Shown one piece after another: positions 6,036 to 13,971 of a DNA stretch of 21,889 bases; position 1 is the first letter of the stretch, and every line of letters begins with the position of its first letter. Position numbers and translations under genes: made by a program. The notes under the pieces are model-generated. The model had not been told where the DNA came from. It ran no database searches and saw nothing but the letters and a program-made list of their open reading frames with translations. The DNA lies in contig CAZVQX010000013.1 of the NCBI GenBank assembly GCA_964629735.1, forward strand, positions 1-21,889, given 5' to 3'. This stretch comes from CAZVQX01 sp964629735 (GTDB taxonomy: Bacteria > Bacillota_I > Bacilli_A > RF39 > UBA660).

Positions 6036-7383
6036 TATAAAATCAGATTCAAGGGCGGTAAAGCCAGGAGATACATTTATTGCTTTAAGAGGAATTTCAA
6101 GTGATGGTCATGACTATATTGAAATGGCTATTAAAAATGGTGCGAGTAAAATAATTGCTGAATTTGGAGAATATAGTGTACCAACATTAATTGTTCCTGA
6201 CACTCGTCTTTATTTAGAGGAATATTTAAAAAAAGAATATCAACATATTTTAGATAAAATTAATATTATTGGTGTAACAGGTACTAATGGAAAAACAACA
6301 GTCTCATATTTATTGTATCAAGCTTTTAATTTGTGTGGCTATAAAACAGCATATACAGGTACAATTGGTTTTTTTATCGATGAAAAAGTTAAAAATTTAC
6401 CAAATACTACCCCTGACTTAATCGATATTTATGATATGATTATTGAGGCTTATAACAATGGTTGTAAAAACATTGTTATAGAAGTTAGTAGTCAAGGTAT
6501 TGCTTATCGACGTGTTCAAGGAATTAAGTTTGATTATGCAATATTTACTAATTTGACTAAAGATCATTTAGATTATCATAAAACAATGGAAAATTATGCT
6601 TTAGCCAAACAACAATTGTTTAAAAATTTAAAGCCAAAAGGGACTGCTTTGATTAATGTAGATGATCAATATAAAAATTATTATTTACTTCATAATAAAA
6701 ATATAACATTTGGTTTTAATGAAAGTGATTATCAAATAATAAATTTTGACTCAGATGGTCAGACAACCACTTTTGAATATATTCATAATAACAATAAATA
6801 TAAAGTTAATAGTAATTTATTAGGTAAGCACAATGTATATAATTTAATTACAGCTATCGCGCTTTTAAATGAATATGGTATTAATCAAGACTTAATATTA
6901 AATATAATACCTAAATTAAATGCGCCCAGTGGTCGTATGGAAAACATATCTTATAACATCAATAGCATCATTATTGATTATGCCCATACCCCAGATGCTA
7001 TATCTAATATAATAGCAACCGTTTCAGAAGTGGTAAAAGGTGATATATATGTTGTATTTGGATGTACAGGTGAAAGAGATCGTACTAAAAGACCAATTAT
7101 GACAGAAATCGTTACAAACAATTGTAAATACGCTATTATAACAAATGATGATCCACATAATGAAGACCCTAATCAAATCGTATCTGACATGCTTGAAGGT
7201 ATTACAAATGAAAATTATGAAGTAATACTAGATCGTAAGGAAGCAATTATTAGAGGAATAAATTTATTAGATAAAAATGATACATTGTTAATTTTGGGAA
7301 AAGGTCATGAAGAATTTATGATTGTTGGAACAGAAAAAATACCATTTAATGATCGTCAAGTTGTTATGGAATATTTAAAATAA
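6028..7383 (+). CDS. murE: Mur ligase: UDP-MurNAc-tripeptide synthetase, MurE paralogue 1 (atypical amino-acid motif)
   Basis: MurE adds the third amino acid to UDP-MurNAc-L-Ala-D-Glu in the cytoplasm, using ATP. The 451 residues show the DSR...PGDTFIAL...DGH start of domain 1, the ATP loop GTNGKTT (85-91), TTPD, EVSSQG, HLDYHKTMENY with the lysine that is carbamylated in the family (K194), IIDYAHTPD, GCTGERDR and LGKGHE. The substrate motif is DDPH (374-377) where meso-diaminopimelate enzymes have DNPR, so the Arg that contacts DAP is replaced by His. The CTGERD segment also resembles lysine-adding enzymes. Lysine or another diamino acid is therefore more likely than DAP, but not proven. It lacks ~20-30 N-terminal residues found in E. 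coli MurE. The ATG follows AAGGAAGTG and overlaps the CYTH gene. Confidence 0.88.
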   Translation: MINIKSDSRAVKPGDTFIALRGISSDGHDYIEMAIKNGASKIIAEFGEYSVPTLIVPDTRLYLEEYLKKEYQHILDKINIIGVTGTNGKTTVSYLLYQAFNLCGYKTAYTGTIGFFIDEKVKNLPNTTPDLIDIYDMIIEAYNNGCKNIVIEVSSQGIAYRRVQGIKFDYAIFTNLTKDHLDYHKTMENYALAKQQLFKNLKPKGTALINVDDQYKNYYLLHNKNITFGFNESDYQIINFDSDGQTTTFEYIHNNNKYKVNSNLLGKHNVYNLITAIALLNEYGINQDLILNIIPKLNAPSGRMENISYNINSIIIDYAHTPDAISNIIATVSEVVKGDIYVVFGCTGERDRTKRPIMTEIVTNNCKYAIITNDDPHNEDPNQIVSDMLEGITNENYEVILDRKEAIIRGINLLDKNDTLLILGKGHEEFMIVGTEKIPFNDRQVVMEYLK

Positions 7384-7390
7384 AAAAATT

Positions 7391-7437
7391 AAACACCTTA
7401 GTTATATATAAACATAGTTTATTATAGAGGTGTTTTT
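7391..7437 (+). promoter_or_regulatory. Terminator-like hairpin containing the Shine-Dalgarno of the second murE
   Basis: AAACACCT (7391-7398) is perfectly complementary to AGGTGTTT (7428-7435), and an inner ATAAAC (7408-7413) pairs with GTTTAT (7417-7422). The outer 3' arm runs into five T (7433-7437), so the element looks like an intrinsic terminator. The same arm holds GAGGTG, the only Shine-Dalgarno for the ATG at 7440. Either partial termination or masking of the ribosome binding site would lower expression of the downstream murE and mraY relative to the first murE. The pairing is seen; the regulatory effect is inferred. Confidence 0.6.
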
Positions 7438-7439
7438 AT

Positions 7440-8786
7440 ATGAAAATAAAAAGTGATTCAAGAAAAATAAAACCAGGTGACGTTTTTATTGCGCTTAAAA
7501 CAATTAATAATGATGGACATAAATATATTGAAAAAGCGATTGAAAATGGGGCAAGTAAAGTTATTGCTGAATATGGTTCATATGAGGCGGAAACTTTAAT
7601 TGTTGATGATACAAGAAAATATTTGGAAAAATATTTAATAAAAAATTATAGTTATTTGTTTGAAAAAATAAAATTAATAGGTATTACTGGTACTAATGGA
7701 AAAACCACAAGTGCATATTTAATTAATCAGGCCTTAAATAAATTAAGTATAAAAAGTGCTTATATTGGAACAATTGGTTTTTATATAGAACAAAAAATAA
7801 AAGATTTACCAAATACCACCCCTGATATTTTAGAAATATATGAACTCTTAGAAATGGCTTATTATAACAATTGTCAATATGTTGTCATGGAAGTTAGTAG
7901 TCAGGCTATCGATCATAATCGAATAGTTAGTTTGAATTTTGACTATACTATTTTTACTAATTTAACAGAAGATCATTTAGATTATCATCAAACTATGGAA
8001 AATTATTTAAAATGTAAACAACAATTATTTAATCTATTAAAACCTAATGGTATTGCCATTATTAATAGTGATGATCAATATTATAAAAATTTTATTTTTT
8101 CACATAATCAAAATATTACATATGGTTTCAAAAACAGTAATTATCAAATAACAAATTATAAATTTGATCAAAAAAGCTATTTTACTGTTAATGATAAAGA
8201 TAATTATAATATGAAAATTTTAGGAAAATATAATATTTATAATGTTCTCATTGTTATTATTTTATTAGAACAATTAAATATTGAAAAAGCAATAATTAAA
8301 AAAGTAGTATCGGAATTAACGCCACCAGTAGGGCGAATGGATATGATTAATTATAATGATGCTACTATCATTATTGATTATGCCCATACCCCAGATGCCG
8401 TTTTAAACATTATAACAACTGTAAAAGAAATGACAAATAAAAAAATAGTTACAATTATCGGTTGTGGTGGTGATCGGGATAAAGAAAAAAGATCATTAAT
8501 GGGAATAATAGCCTCTAATTTATCAAGTTATGTTATCTTCACTAGTGATAATCCCCGTAGTGAAGATCCATACAAGATAATTCAAGATATGATTGTAAAT
8601 ATTAGTAAAAGAAACTATGAAATTATAGTTGAACGTGATAAAGCTATAAAAAAAGGTATACAAATATTAGAAAAAAATGATATACTATTAATACTTGGTA
8701 AAGGTCATGAGACTTACCAAATAATAAAAGATGAAAAAATTTATTTTGATGATAAGGAAAAAGTAATAGACATAATTAGGAGATGA
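7440..8786 (+). CDS. murE: UDP-MurNAc-tripeptide synthetase, MurE paralogue 2 (meso-DAP-type motif)
   Basis: A 448-residue tandem paralogue of the preceding gene with the same architecture: DSR...PGDVFIAL start, ATP loop GTNGKTT (84-90), HLDYHQTMENY with the carbamylated-lysine position (K193), IIDYAHTPD, GCGGDRDKEKR and GKGHETYQ (420-427). The specificity motif is DNPR (370-373), the classical signature for meso-diaminopimelate, in contrast to DDPH in the first copy. EVSSQAIDHNR departs from the usual EVSSHGL..HR sequence. It is separated from the first murE by 56 bases holding a hairpin and is followed 4 bases later by mraY. The presence of two ligases with different motifs suggests either two stem-peptide substrates or division into an active and a modified role. 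Confidence 0.88.
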   Translation: MKIKSDSRKIKPGDVFIALKTINNDGHKYIEKAIENGASKVIAEYGSYEAETLIVDDTRKYLEKYLIKNYSYLFEKIKLIGITGTNGKTTSAYLINQALNKLSIKSAYIGTIGFYIEQKIKDLPNTTPDILEIYELLEMAYYNNCQYVVMEVSSQAIDHNRIVSLNFDYTIFTNLTEDHLDYHQTMENYLKCKQQLFNLLKPNGIAIINSDDQYYKNFIFSHNQNITYGFKNSNYQITNYKFDQKSYFTVNDKDNYNMKILGKYNIYNVLIVIILLEQLNIEKAIIKKVVSELTPPVGRMDMINYNDATIIIDYAHTPDAVLNIITTVKEMTNKKIVTIIGCGGDRDKEKRSLMGIIASNLSSYVIFTSDNPRSEDPYKIIQDMIVNISKRNYEIIVERDKAIKKGIQILEKNDILLILGKGHETYQIIKDEKIYFDDKEKVIDIIRR

Positions 8787-8790
8787 TATC

Positions 8791-9783
8791 TTGTTAACTT
8801 TAGCAAAAGCTGTACTATCGATGATGATAGGTTTTATAACATCAATTACTTTAGGTTTAATTTTAATACCACTAATAAAAAAAATGGATGTAAAACAAAA
8901 AATAAGTGTTTTTTTACAGGAAAAGCATAACAATAAAGAGGGAACCCCAACAATGGGGGGATTAATTTTTATAATATCAACTTTATTAACAATTAACATA
9001 TTATTGTTAATGGGGAAACTAGTTTATACCCAAAATTTATTTATTGTTATGTTTGTTTTTGGTGCATATAGTGTTTTAGGTTTTGTTGATGATTTTTTAA
9101 TCGTTAAGCGTAAAAATAATGAGGGACTAACTGAAATCCAAAAACTTATTGGCCAATTATTTATAGCCATAGTGTTTTTCTTTATATTTATGAAAAGCGG
9201 TGGTGAACCAATTTTAAATATTTATACATTAGGAATTAAAATAAATATGGGTTGGTTTTATGGAGTATTTTTACTATTTGTATTAGTCGCAAGTAGTAAT
9301 GCTGTTAACATAACTGATGGCCTTGATGGTTTAGCTGGTGGATTGGCATTAATGGCTTTCTTAGCTTTTGGTTTAATAAGTTGGGGATCAAGTTGGGTTG
9401 ATGGTAATATGGAATTGGCAATCTTTTGTTTTGTTTTAGTTGGTTCATTATTTGGCTTTTTATTTTATAATACTCATCCAGCTAAAATATTTATGGGTGA
9501 TACTGGTTCTTTAAGTTTAGGTGCGACATTAGCTAGTGTTGCAATTATAACAGACCATGAACTTACTTTAGTTGTAGTAGCAGGTGTTTTTGTAATAGAA
9601 ACAATGGTGTCAATTATTCAAATGATTTCAGTTCGTTTTTTTGGAAAAAAAGTTTTCTTAATGTCGCCGCTTCATCATCATTTTGAAAAACTAGGGTGGG
9701 AAGAAAGAGATATTGTTAAAGTTTTTTGGGTTTTTGGATTACTATTTAGTATGGCGGCAATTGCCTTTGGCGTTTGGATTTAA
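8791..9783 (+). CDS. mraY: Phospho-N-acetylmuramoyl-pentapeptide transferase
   Basis: MraY moves phospho-MurNAc-pentapeptide from UDP to undecaprenyl phosphate in the membrane, forming lipid I. The 330-residue protein has about ten hydrophobic segments and all family landmarks: GTPTMGG (51-57), FVDDFLIVKRKNNEGLT with the catalytic Asp pair at 100-101, NAVNITDGLDGLAGG (170-184), KIFMGDTGSLSLG and the HHHFEKLGW loop. Length matches the family. The start is TTG, preceded by GGAGATGATATC at proper spacing and only 4 bases from the murE stop. It is the last gene of the run that begins at 2081 and links that run to peptidoglycan precursor synthesis. murF, murD and ftsW, often nearby in other bacteria, are absent here. 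Confidence 0.96.
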   Translation: MLTLAKAVLSMMIGFITSITLGLILIPLIKKMDVKQKISVFLQEKHNNKEGTPTMGGLIFIISTLLTINILLLMGKLVYTQNLFIVMFVFGAYSVLGFVDDFLIVKRKNNEGLTEIQKLIGQLFIAIVFFFIFMKSGGEPILNIYTLGIKINMGWFYGVFLLFVLVASSNAVNITDGLDGLAGGLALMAFLAFGLISWGSSWVDGNMELAIFCFVLVGSLFGFLFYNTHPAKIFMGDTGSLSLGATLASVAIITDHELTLVVVAGVFVIETMVSIIQMISVRFFGKKVFLMSPLHHHFEKLGWEERDIVKVFWVFGLLFSMAAIAFGVWI

Positions 9784-9786
9784 TAA

Positions 9787-9813
9787 AAAGGGGAAATTTT
9801 ATATTTCCTTTTT
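9787..9813 (+). terminator. Intrinsic terminator after mraY
   Basis: AAAGGGGAAAT (9787-9797) pairs with ATTTCCTTTTT (9803-9813), including two G-U pairs, around a five-base loop; the T-rich 3' arm doubles as the U-tract. It starts three bases after the mraY stop. Confidence 0.75.
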
Positions 9814-9841
9814 AATTTTACATAAATATAAATAAATTATC

Positions 9842-9870
9842 TTTAAAATAGTATTATTTAATGATATAAT
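9842..9870 (+). promoter_or_regulatory. Promoter of the transporter gene at 9889
   Basis: TTTAAA (9842-9847) and TATAAT (9865-9870) are 17 bases apart, with TG one base before the -10 (9862-9863), making it an extended -10 promoter. The predicted start near 9877 is immediately before AGGAGG (9878-9883), so the leader is about 12 bases. Confidence 0.7.
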
Positions 9871-9888
9871 AACAATAGGAGGTATAAT

Positions 9889-11298
9889 ATGAAAAAATAT
9901 GATTTAACAAAATTGTTAGGTATTACTTTTTTAGTAGGAGTATTATTAACTTGGTTAATTCCAATAAGTGGTTTTCAAGAAGGTGAATTTTTATTATTAT
10001 CAACATCTCCATTAGGATTTTTTGATATTATTAAAACACCACTAGCAGTTATTGCTAATTTCATTCATTATGGGATGTTTATTTTAGCAATAGGTGGACT
10101 TTATGGTGTAATGAATCAAACTGGTGCTTATGCTAAAATAATTAATTCAATAGTTTCTAAATATAAAAATAATAAAGAGCAATTATTGGCAATAATAATG
10201 ATTTTCTTTATTAGCATGGCATCTTTATTTGGTATTAATGAATTGTTGATTATTTTAGTTCCTTTTGCCACAACTTTATTGTTTTTATTAAATTATGAAA
10301 AATTAACAGTATTAAGTGCAACAATAGGTTCAATTTTAATTGGTAACTTAGGATCTTTATATAGTACAAGTATTAATACACCACTTTACCAATATTTTGA
10401 GGTAAGTGTTCATAACCAAATAGTAACTAAGATAATTTTCTTAATTATTATTTCTTATTTATTTATTAGCTTTGTTATTAAAACTGCTAAGACTAGAAGT
10501 AACGAGAAAAAAGAATTATCTATTTCTTTATATGATAAAAAAATAGATAAAACCAAAAACATATGGCCATTAGTAATAATATTATCAGTATCATTTGTAT
10601 TCTTACTAATAGCAATGTTTGATTGGAATTCAGCATTTGGTGTTCAATTTTTTGATAAAGTTTATACAACTTTAATGGAGGTTGAAGTAAATGGTTATCC
10701 GATTATTCGCAATATTATAGGTTCAATAAATCCATTAGGAAGATGGAATTTATATGATTTAACTATTATGTTAATGGTTATTACTTTAATAATTGGTTGG
10801 TTATATAGCTTATCATTAGAAAAAATAACTGAATCATTTACAGAAGGTTTAAAACAAGTTTTACCGGTAGCCTTTTATGTAACACTTGCTAATATATTAT
10901 TTGCAATAATATATACAGGTCAGTCGGGTGCCCATTTCTTTAATACGATAGCTAATTTCTTATTAAGTATTAAAGATAAATTTACTCTTATAACAATGTC
11001 GTTAACATCAATTATTGGTAGTTTTATATTTAATGATTTTGGAAACTTTACATCTGTAATGGCTAATGCTGTTCAATCAATATATAATAATCCATTAGTT
11101 TATCCTGTTATTGCAATTATTATGCAATTTATGCATGGACTAGTAATGTTTGTTGCACCAACAAGTTTATTATTAATTATTGGTTTAACATATTTTGATG
11201 TATCGTATAAGAAATGGTTATTGCATATTTGGCAATTTCTATTGAAAATATTAGCTATTTCCATTGTTGTTAATATTATCGTAATGATGTTTGTATAG
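9889..11298 (+). CDS. Multi-pass membrane transporter, DcuC/YfcC-like (ion transporter superfamily)
   Basis: A 469-residue integral membrane protein with roughly 10-12 hydrophobic segments. The order of features resembles the YfcC/DcuC branch of the ion transporter superfamily: an early TWLIP...GF segment, a 'GGLYGVMNQTGAY' helix end around residues 62-74, a basic cytosolic loop, then a pair of helices with GINELLI and a GNLGSLYSTSINTPL re-entrant-like loop, echoed in the second half by GQSGAHFFNT and IFNDFGNFTS. This half-to-half repetition of small-residue loops is usual in the superfamily. Relatives carry C4-dicarboxylates, amino acids or dipeptides in symport with ions; the substrate here cannot be assigned. 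It has its own promoter and terminator and therefore appears to be a single-gene unit. AbgT/NhaC-like transport is an alternative. Confidence 0.6.
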   Translation: MKKYDLTKLLGITFLVGVLLTWLIPISGFQEGEFLLLSTSPLGFFDIIKTPLAVIANFIHYGMFILAIGGLYGVMNQTGAYAKIINSIVSKYKNNKEQLLAIIMIFFISMASLFGINELLIILVPFATTLLFLLNYEKLTVLSATIGSILIGNLGSLYSTSINTPLYQYFEVSVHNQIVTKIIFLIIISYLFISFVIKTAKTRSNEKKELSISLYDKKIDKTKNIWPLVIILSVSFVFLLIAMFDWNSAFGVQFFDKVYTTLMEVEVNGYPIIRNIIGSINPLGRWNLYDLTIMLMVITLIIGWLYSLSLEKITESFTEGLKQVLPVAFYVTLANILFAIIYTGQSGAHFFNTIANFLLSIKDKFTLITMSLTSIIGSFIFNDFGNFTSVMANAVQSIYNNPLVYPVIAIIMQFMHGLVMFVAPTSLLLIIGLTYFDVSYKKWLLHIWQFLLKILAISIVVNIIVMMFV

Positions 11299-11321
11299 CA
11301 TACCTAAGGTATGCTTTTTTT
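11297..11321 (+). terminator. Intrinsic terminator after the transporter gene
   Basis: AGCATACC (11297-11304) pairs perfectly with GGTATGCT (11308-11315) around TAA, followed by six further T. The first stem bases are part of the TAG stop codon (11296-11298). A strong terminator. Confidence 0.88.
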
Positions 11322-11347
11322 ATTATCTTTTAAAATTAAAAAAAATA

Positions 11348-11356
11348 TGATAAAAT
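11348..11356 (+). promoter_or_regulatory. Extended -10 promoter before the YgjP-type peptidase gene
   Basis: TG (11348-11349), one base, then TAAAAT (11351-11356). The -35 position is poor. It directly follows the upstream terminator and precedes a TTG start at 11382. Confidence 0.4.
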
Positions 11357-11381
11357 TATTATGGTGGTTTAAGGTGATATA

Positions 11382-12017
11382 TTGGAAATAAAAATAGATG
11401 ATCAATTTTATCAAGTTGTAATAAAAGTAAGAAACAATAAAAATACTTATATTCGTGTAAGTCCGGAATTAATAATTACAGTTACAACCAATCCATTAAT
11501 GACAAAAAAAGAAATCGCTAATTTGTTGGAACAAAACAAACCATTTTTAAAAAAAGCTATATTTCGAAGAAAAAAGGAAATGGAACTTAGTCAATCTTTT
11601 TATTATTTAGGTAATAAGTATGACATTGTTTATTTATCAACAATAAATAATGTATCAATAGATAATAATAAAATATATACTAAAAATGATCAACAATTAA
11701 ATAGATGGTATGAAAATGAGATGTATAACATTTTTAATGACCGGCTAGAATATAATTATAATTTATTTAGAGAAAAAATCCCATATCCAACTCTAAAGTT
11801 GAGGGCTATGAAAACAAGATGGGGTGTATGTAATATTAGCAAAAAAACAATAACTTTAAATAAAAATTTAATTAGATATAAAATAGATATAATTGATTAT
11901 GTTATTATCCATGAACTAGCCCATTTTATTCATCCAAATCATTCTTCGGATTTTTGGAAATTAGTTAATTATTATTTACCTAATTATCAAGAGTTAAGAA
12001 AGGAGTTAAGAGGTTGA
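11382..12017 (+). CDS. YgjP-type metallopeptidase-like protein (DUF45, zincin fold)
   Basis: A 211-residue soluble protein with the zinc-binding motif HELAH at residues 177-181 and a third ligand candidate His187 in HPNHSSDFW, the pattern of the YgjP/WLM-related family. The RWGVCN segment (146-151) and the stretch TITLNKNLIRY before the motif are also typical. The N-terminal ~100 residues form the beta-rich part. The family is widespread and usually annotated as M48-related metal-dependent hydrolase, with no settled substrate. The start is TTG after AAGGTGAT at normal spacing, and no earlier start fits. The next gene, cse60, begins 54 bases downstream with a possible promoter of its own. Confidence 0.85.
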   Translation: MEIKIDDQFYQVVIKVRNNKNTYIRVSPELIITVTTNPLMTKKEIANLLEQNKPFLKKAIFRRKKEMELSQSFYYLGNKYDIVYLSTINNVSIDNNKIYTKNDQQLNRWYENEMYNIFNDRLEYNYNLFREKIPYPTLKLRAMKTRWGVCNISKKTITLNKNLIRYKIDIIDYVIIHELAHFIHPNHSSDFWKLVNYYLPNYQELRKELRG

Positions 12018-12050
12018 TAAAGCTCGACAAATAATTTTCTTTTTTAATTA

Positions 12051-12056
12051 TATAAT
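12051..12056 (+). promoter_or_regulatory. Possible -10 element before cse60
   Basis: TATAAT at 12051-12056, 15 bases before the cse60 ATG, with the Shine-Dalgarno GGTGAT where the transcript would begin. The best -35-like sequence, TCGACA at 12024-12029, is 21 bases away, too far for a normal vegetative promoter. The region is A+T-rich, so chance matches are likely. Confidence 0.35.
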
Positions 12057-12071
12057 AATTATGGTGATAAG

Positions 12072-12242
12072 ATGAAAGTTAAAATATTTGATGAAGATCA
12101 TGAACAAGATTTAGAAAATGCTGTAAATAAATTTTTAGAGGAATTAGACGGTCGAGTAATAGATATAAAATATCAAATAGTGATTGGTATAAGTGGTGAA
12201 GAACAAATATATTGCTTTTCAGCAATGATAATATATGAATAA
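12072..12242 (+). CDS. cse60: Sporulation protein Cse60 family
   Basis: A 56-residue open frame starting ATG at 12072 after GGTGAT and ending TAA at 12240-12242. The sequence KVKIFDEDHEQDLE at the start, then FLEEL, VIDIKY and the EEQIYCFSAMIIY ending, matches the small Cse60 family of spore formers, known in Bacillus as a gene under the mother-cell sporulation factor sigma-E. The biochemical role is unknown; it is an acidic cytoplasmic protein without membrane segment. It lies 14 bases before a MurJ/SpoVB-type flippase gene, a sensible partner during spore envelope formation. It is easy to miss because it is under 60 codons. Confidence 0.85.
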   Translation: MKVKIFDEDHEQDLENAVNKFLEELDGRVIDIKYQIVIGISGEEQIYCFSAMIIYE

Positions 12243-12256
12243 ATAGGAAGTGATGT

Positions 12257-13891
12257 ATGAAAAAAAATAATTTTATTGAAGGAGCAATGATTGCAACAAT
12301 TAGTATTATTGTATGTAAAGTCATTGGTCTTTTTTATGTAATACCATTTAAACATATTATTGGTGAACAAGGCGGTGCTTTATACGGTTACGCTTATTCA
12401 ATATATGCCATTTTTTTAAGCTTGTCATCTAGTGGAATCCCCATTGCAATGAGTAAAATAATAAGTGAATATAATACCTTAGGATATCATCATACTAAAG
12501 AACGAGCTTATCGGGTAGGAAACACAATTATAATAGGTCTTGGCTTATTTTCATTTATAACATTAATGTTATTTGCACCACAAATAGCTAAATTGATTTT
12601 AGGTAACTTAGAAGGTGGAAACACTGTTGAAGGTGTTGCTAAAGTAATTAGAATTGTATCGACTGCCTTATTAGTAGTTCCAGTTCTTAGTGTGAAGAAG
12701 GGGTATTTACAGGGGCATCGTTTTATTACCCCATCTAGTATGTCAAATATTATTGATCAAGTTGTAAGAGTTGCTGTTATTATTTTGGGAAGCTTTTTAT
12801 CTCTTAAAGTTTTTCATCAATCATTAGAAACAGCTGTTGGAGTTGCTGTATTTGGTGCAACTGCTGGAGCTATAAGTGCCTATTTTTATTTAGTTATAAA
12901 AATGAAAAAAAATAAAGAAATGTTTAAAAAAGAAGAACCTATAACAAGAGCTGAAGCAAAAATATCATATAAAGATATTACTAAAAAAATCATTTTTTAT
13001 GCATTACCTTTTGTTGTTATTGATTTAATAAAATCAGCATATGCAATGGTTGATACTTTTACTGTTGTAAATACAATGGTTAAATTAGGGTATAATGAGA
13101 TTGCTGAAACTACAATAGGGGTTATAACCGTATGGGCTACTAAATTAAATATGATTGTTATATCCATCGCTATTGGAATAACAATAAGTTTAATACCAAA
13201 CATATCTAGTAGTTATGTTAATAACGATTTTAAAGATGTTTCTAGAAAAATTAATCAAGCTTTGCAAGTAGTTTTATTTATTAGTTTACCAATGACAATA
13301 GGGTTGAGCTTTTTAGCAGCTCCGGTATGGACTATTTTTTTTGGTTATGATGTGTTAAGTATTAAAATATTCAAAATGTTTATTTTTCAAGCTTTAACTT
13401 TTTCATTTTATTCAATTTTGATAGATACATCACAAACTTTAAATGATAGCCGTTTAGCACTAGGTACTTTAACTGGTAGTTTTTTAGGTAAATTATTACT
13501 TAATATCCCATCAATGTATTTATTTCATCATTTAGGCATTGGGGTCTATTACGGTCCAGTTGTAACATCATTAGTCGTTCAGTTAATTGCTATTATAATT
13601 ATGTTGTATTTCTTACATAAAAAATATCAAGTTAATTATAATATAGCTTTTAATAATTCTATAAAGATAATATTAATTTCTTTAATTATGTTAGTATCAT
13701 TAAAAATAGTAAGTTTATTTTATGTTATAGAAGCAACAACAAGAATGGCCGCTTTAGTTGAAGTATTAATTTACTCAACGATAGGGGCAATTATATATAT
13801 TGTAATCTCATATAAAAGTAAAATTATCCATCAAATATTTGGTGAAAAATTTTTAAAGACAATAATTGATAAATTTAAAAAGTCATCGTAG
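12257..13891 (+). CDS. murJ: Lipid II flippase, MurJ (YtgP)/SpoVB-type, MOP superfamily
   Basis: A 544-residue membrane protein with about 14 hydrophobic segments, the length of Bacillus YtgP/MurJ. The N-terminus (GAMIATISIIVCKVIGLFYVIPF, with the cation-stabilised RxxG-like turn replaced by KVIG, then GALYGYAYSIYAIFL and GIPIAMSKIISEY) is diagnostic of the YtgP/SpoVB branch of the polysaccharide exporter family. MurJ moves lipid II across the membrane for cell-wall synthesis; SpoVB does so in spore cortex formation. Sequence alone does not separate the two, but the adjacent cse60 favours a sporulation link while the length and conserved start favour the vegetative YtgP-like protein. The ATG follows AGGAAGTGATGT. 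A terminator overlaps the end of the gene. Confidence 0.82.
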   Translation: MKKNNFIEGAMIATISIIVCKVIGLFYVIPFKHIIGEQGGALYGYAYSIYAIFLSLSSSGIPIAMSKIISEYNTLGYHHTKERAYRVGNTIIIGLGLFSFITLMLFAPQIAKLILGNLEGGNTVEGVAKVIRIVSTALLVVPVLSVKKGYLQGHRFITPSSMSNIIDQVVRVAVIILGSFLSLKVFHQSLETAVGVAVFGATAGAISAYFYLVIKMKKNKEMFKKEEPITRAEAKISYKDITKKIIFYALPFVVIDLIKSAYAMVDTFTVVNTMVKLGYNEIAETTIGVITVWATKLNMIVISIAIGITISLIPNISSSYVNNDFKDVSRKINQALQVVLFISLPMTIGLSFLAAPVWTIFFGYDVLSIKIFKMFIFQALTFSFYSILIDTSQTLNDSRLALGTLTGSFLGKLLLNIPSMYLFHHLGIGVYYGPVVTSLVVQLIAIIIMLYFLHKKYQVNYNIAFNNSIKIILISLIMLVSLKIVSLFYVIEATTRMAALVEVLIYSTIGAIIYIVISYKSKIIHQIFGEKFLKTIIDKFKKSS

Positions 13892-13904
13892 ATGGCTTTT
13901 TTTG
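13878..13904 (+). terminator. Intrinsic terminator at the end of the flippase gene
   Basis: AGTCATC (13881-13887) pairs with GATGGCT (13891-13897), one G-U pair, extended by A/T pairs, and is followed by a run of T. The loop contains the stop codon TAG (13889-13891), so the 5' arm is coding sequence. Confidence 0.82.
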
Positions 13905-13971
13905 TTGTTTAAAAAAACTAATTAAAACACATTATTATCATAGAATATAAATAAGGAGCGTGTATATATAT

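Noticed and set aside
7391..7437. Riboswitch (for example lysine) between the murE genes
   Set aside because: The gap is only 56 bases, far too short for a lysine riboswitch, and shows a single hairpin only.
8688..8999. Minus-strand open frame across the murE-mraY junction
   Set aside because: Antisense to two confidently identified genes.
12079..12370. Two minus-strand open frames over cse60 and the flippase start
   Set aside because: They are shadows of the plus-strand cse60 gene and the flippase N-terminus.
12997..13203. Minus-strand open frame inside the flippase gene
   Set aside because: Antisense to membrane-protein coding sequence; no independent evidence.
13905..13960. CtsR operator or clear promoter before clpC
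   Set aside because: No tandem GGTCAAA-type heptads and no -35/-10 pair with acceptable spacing; several A+T-rich hexamers but none convincing.
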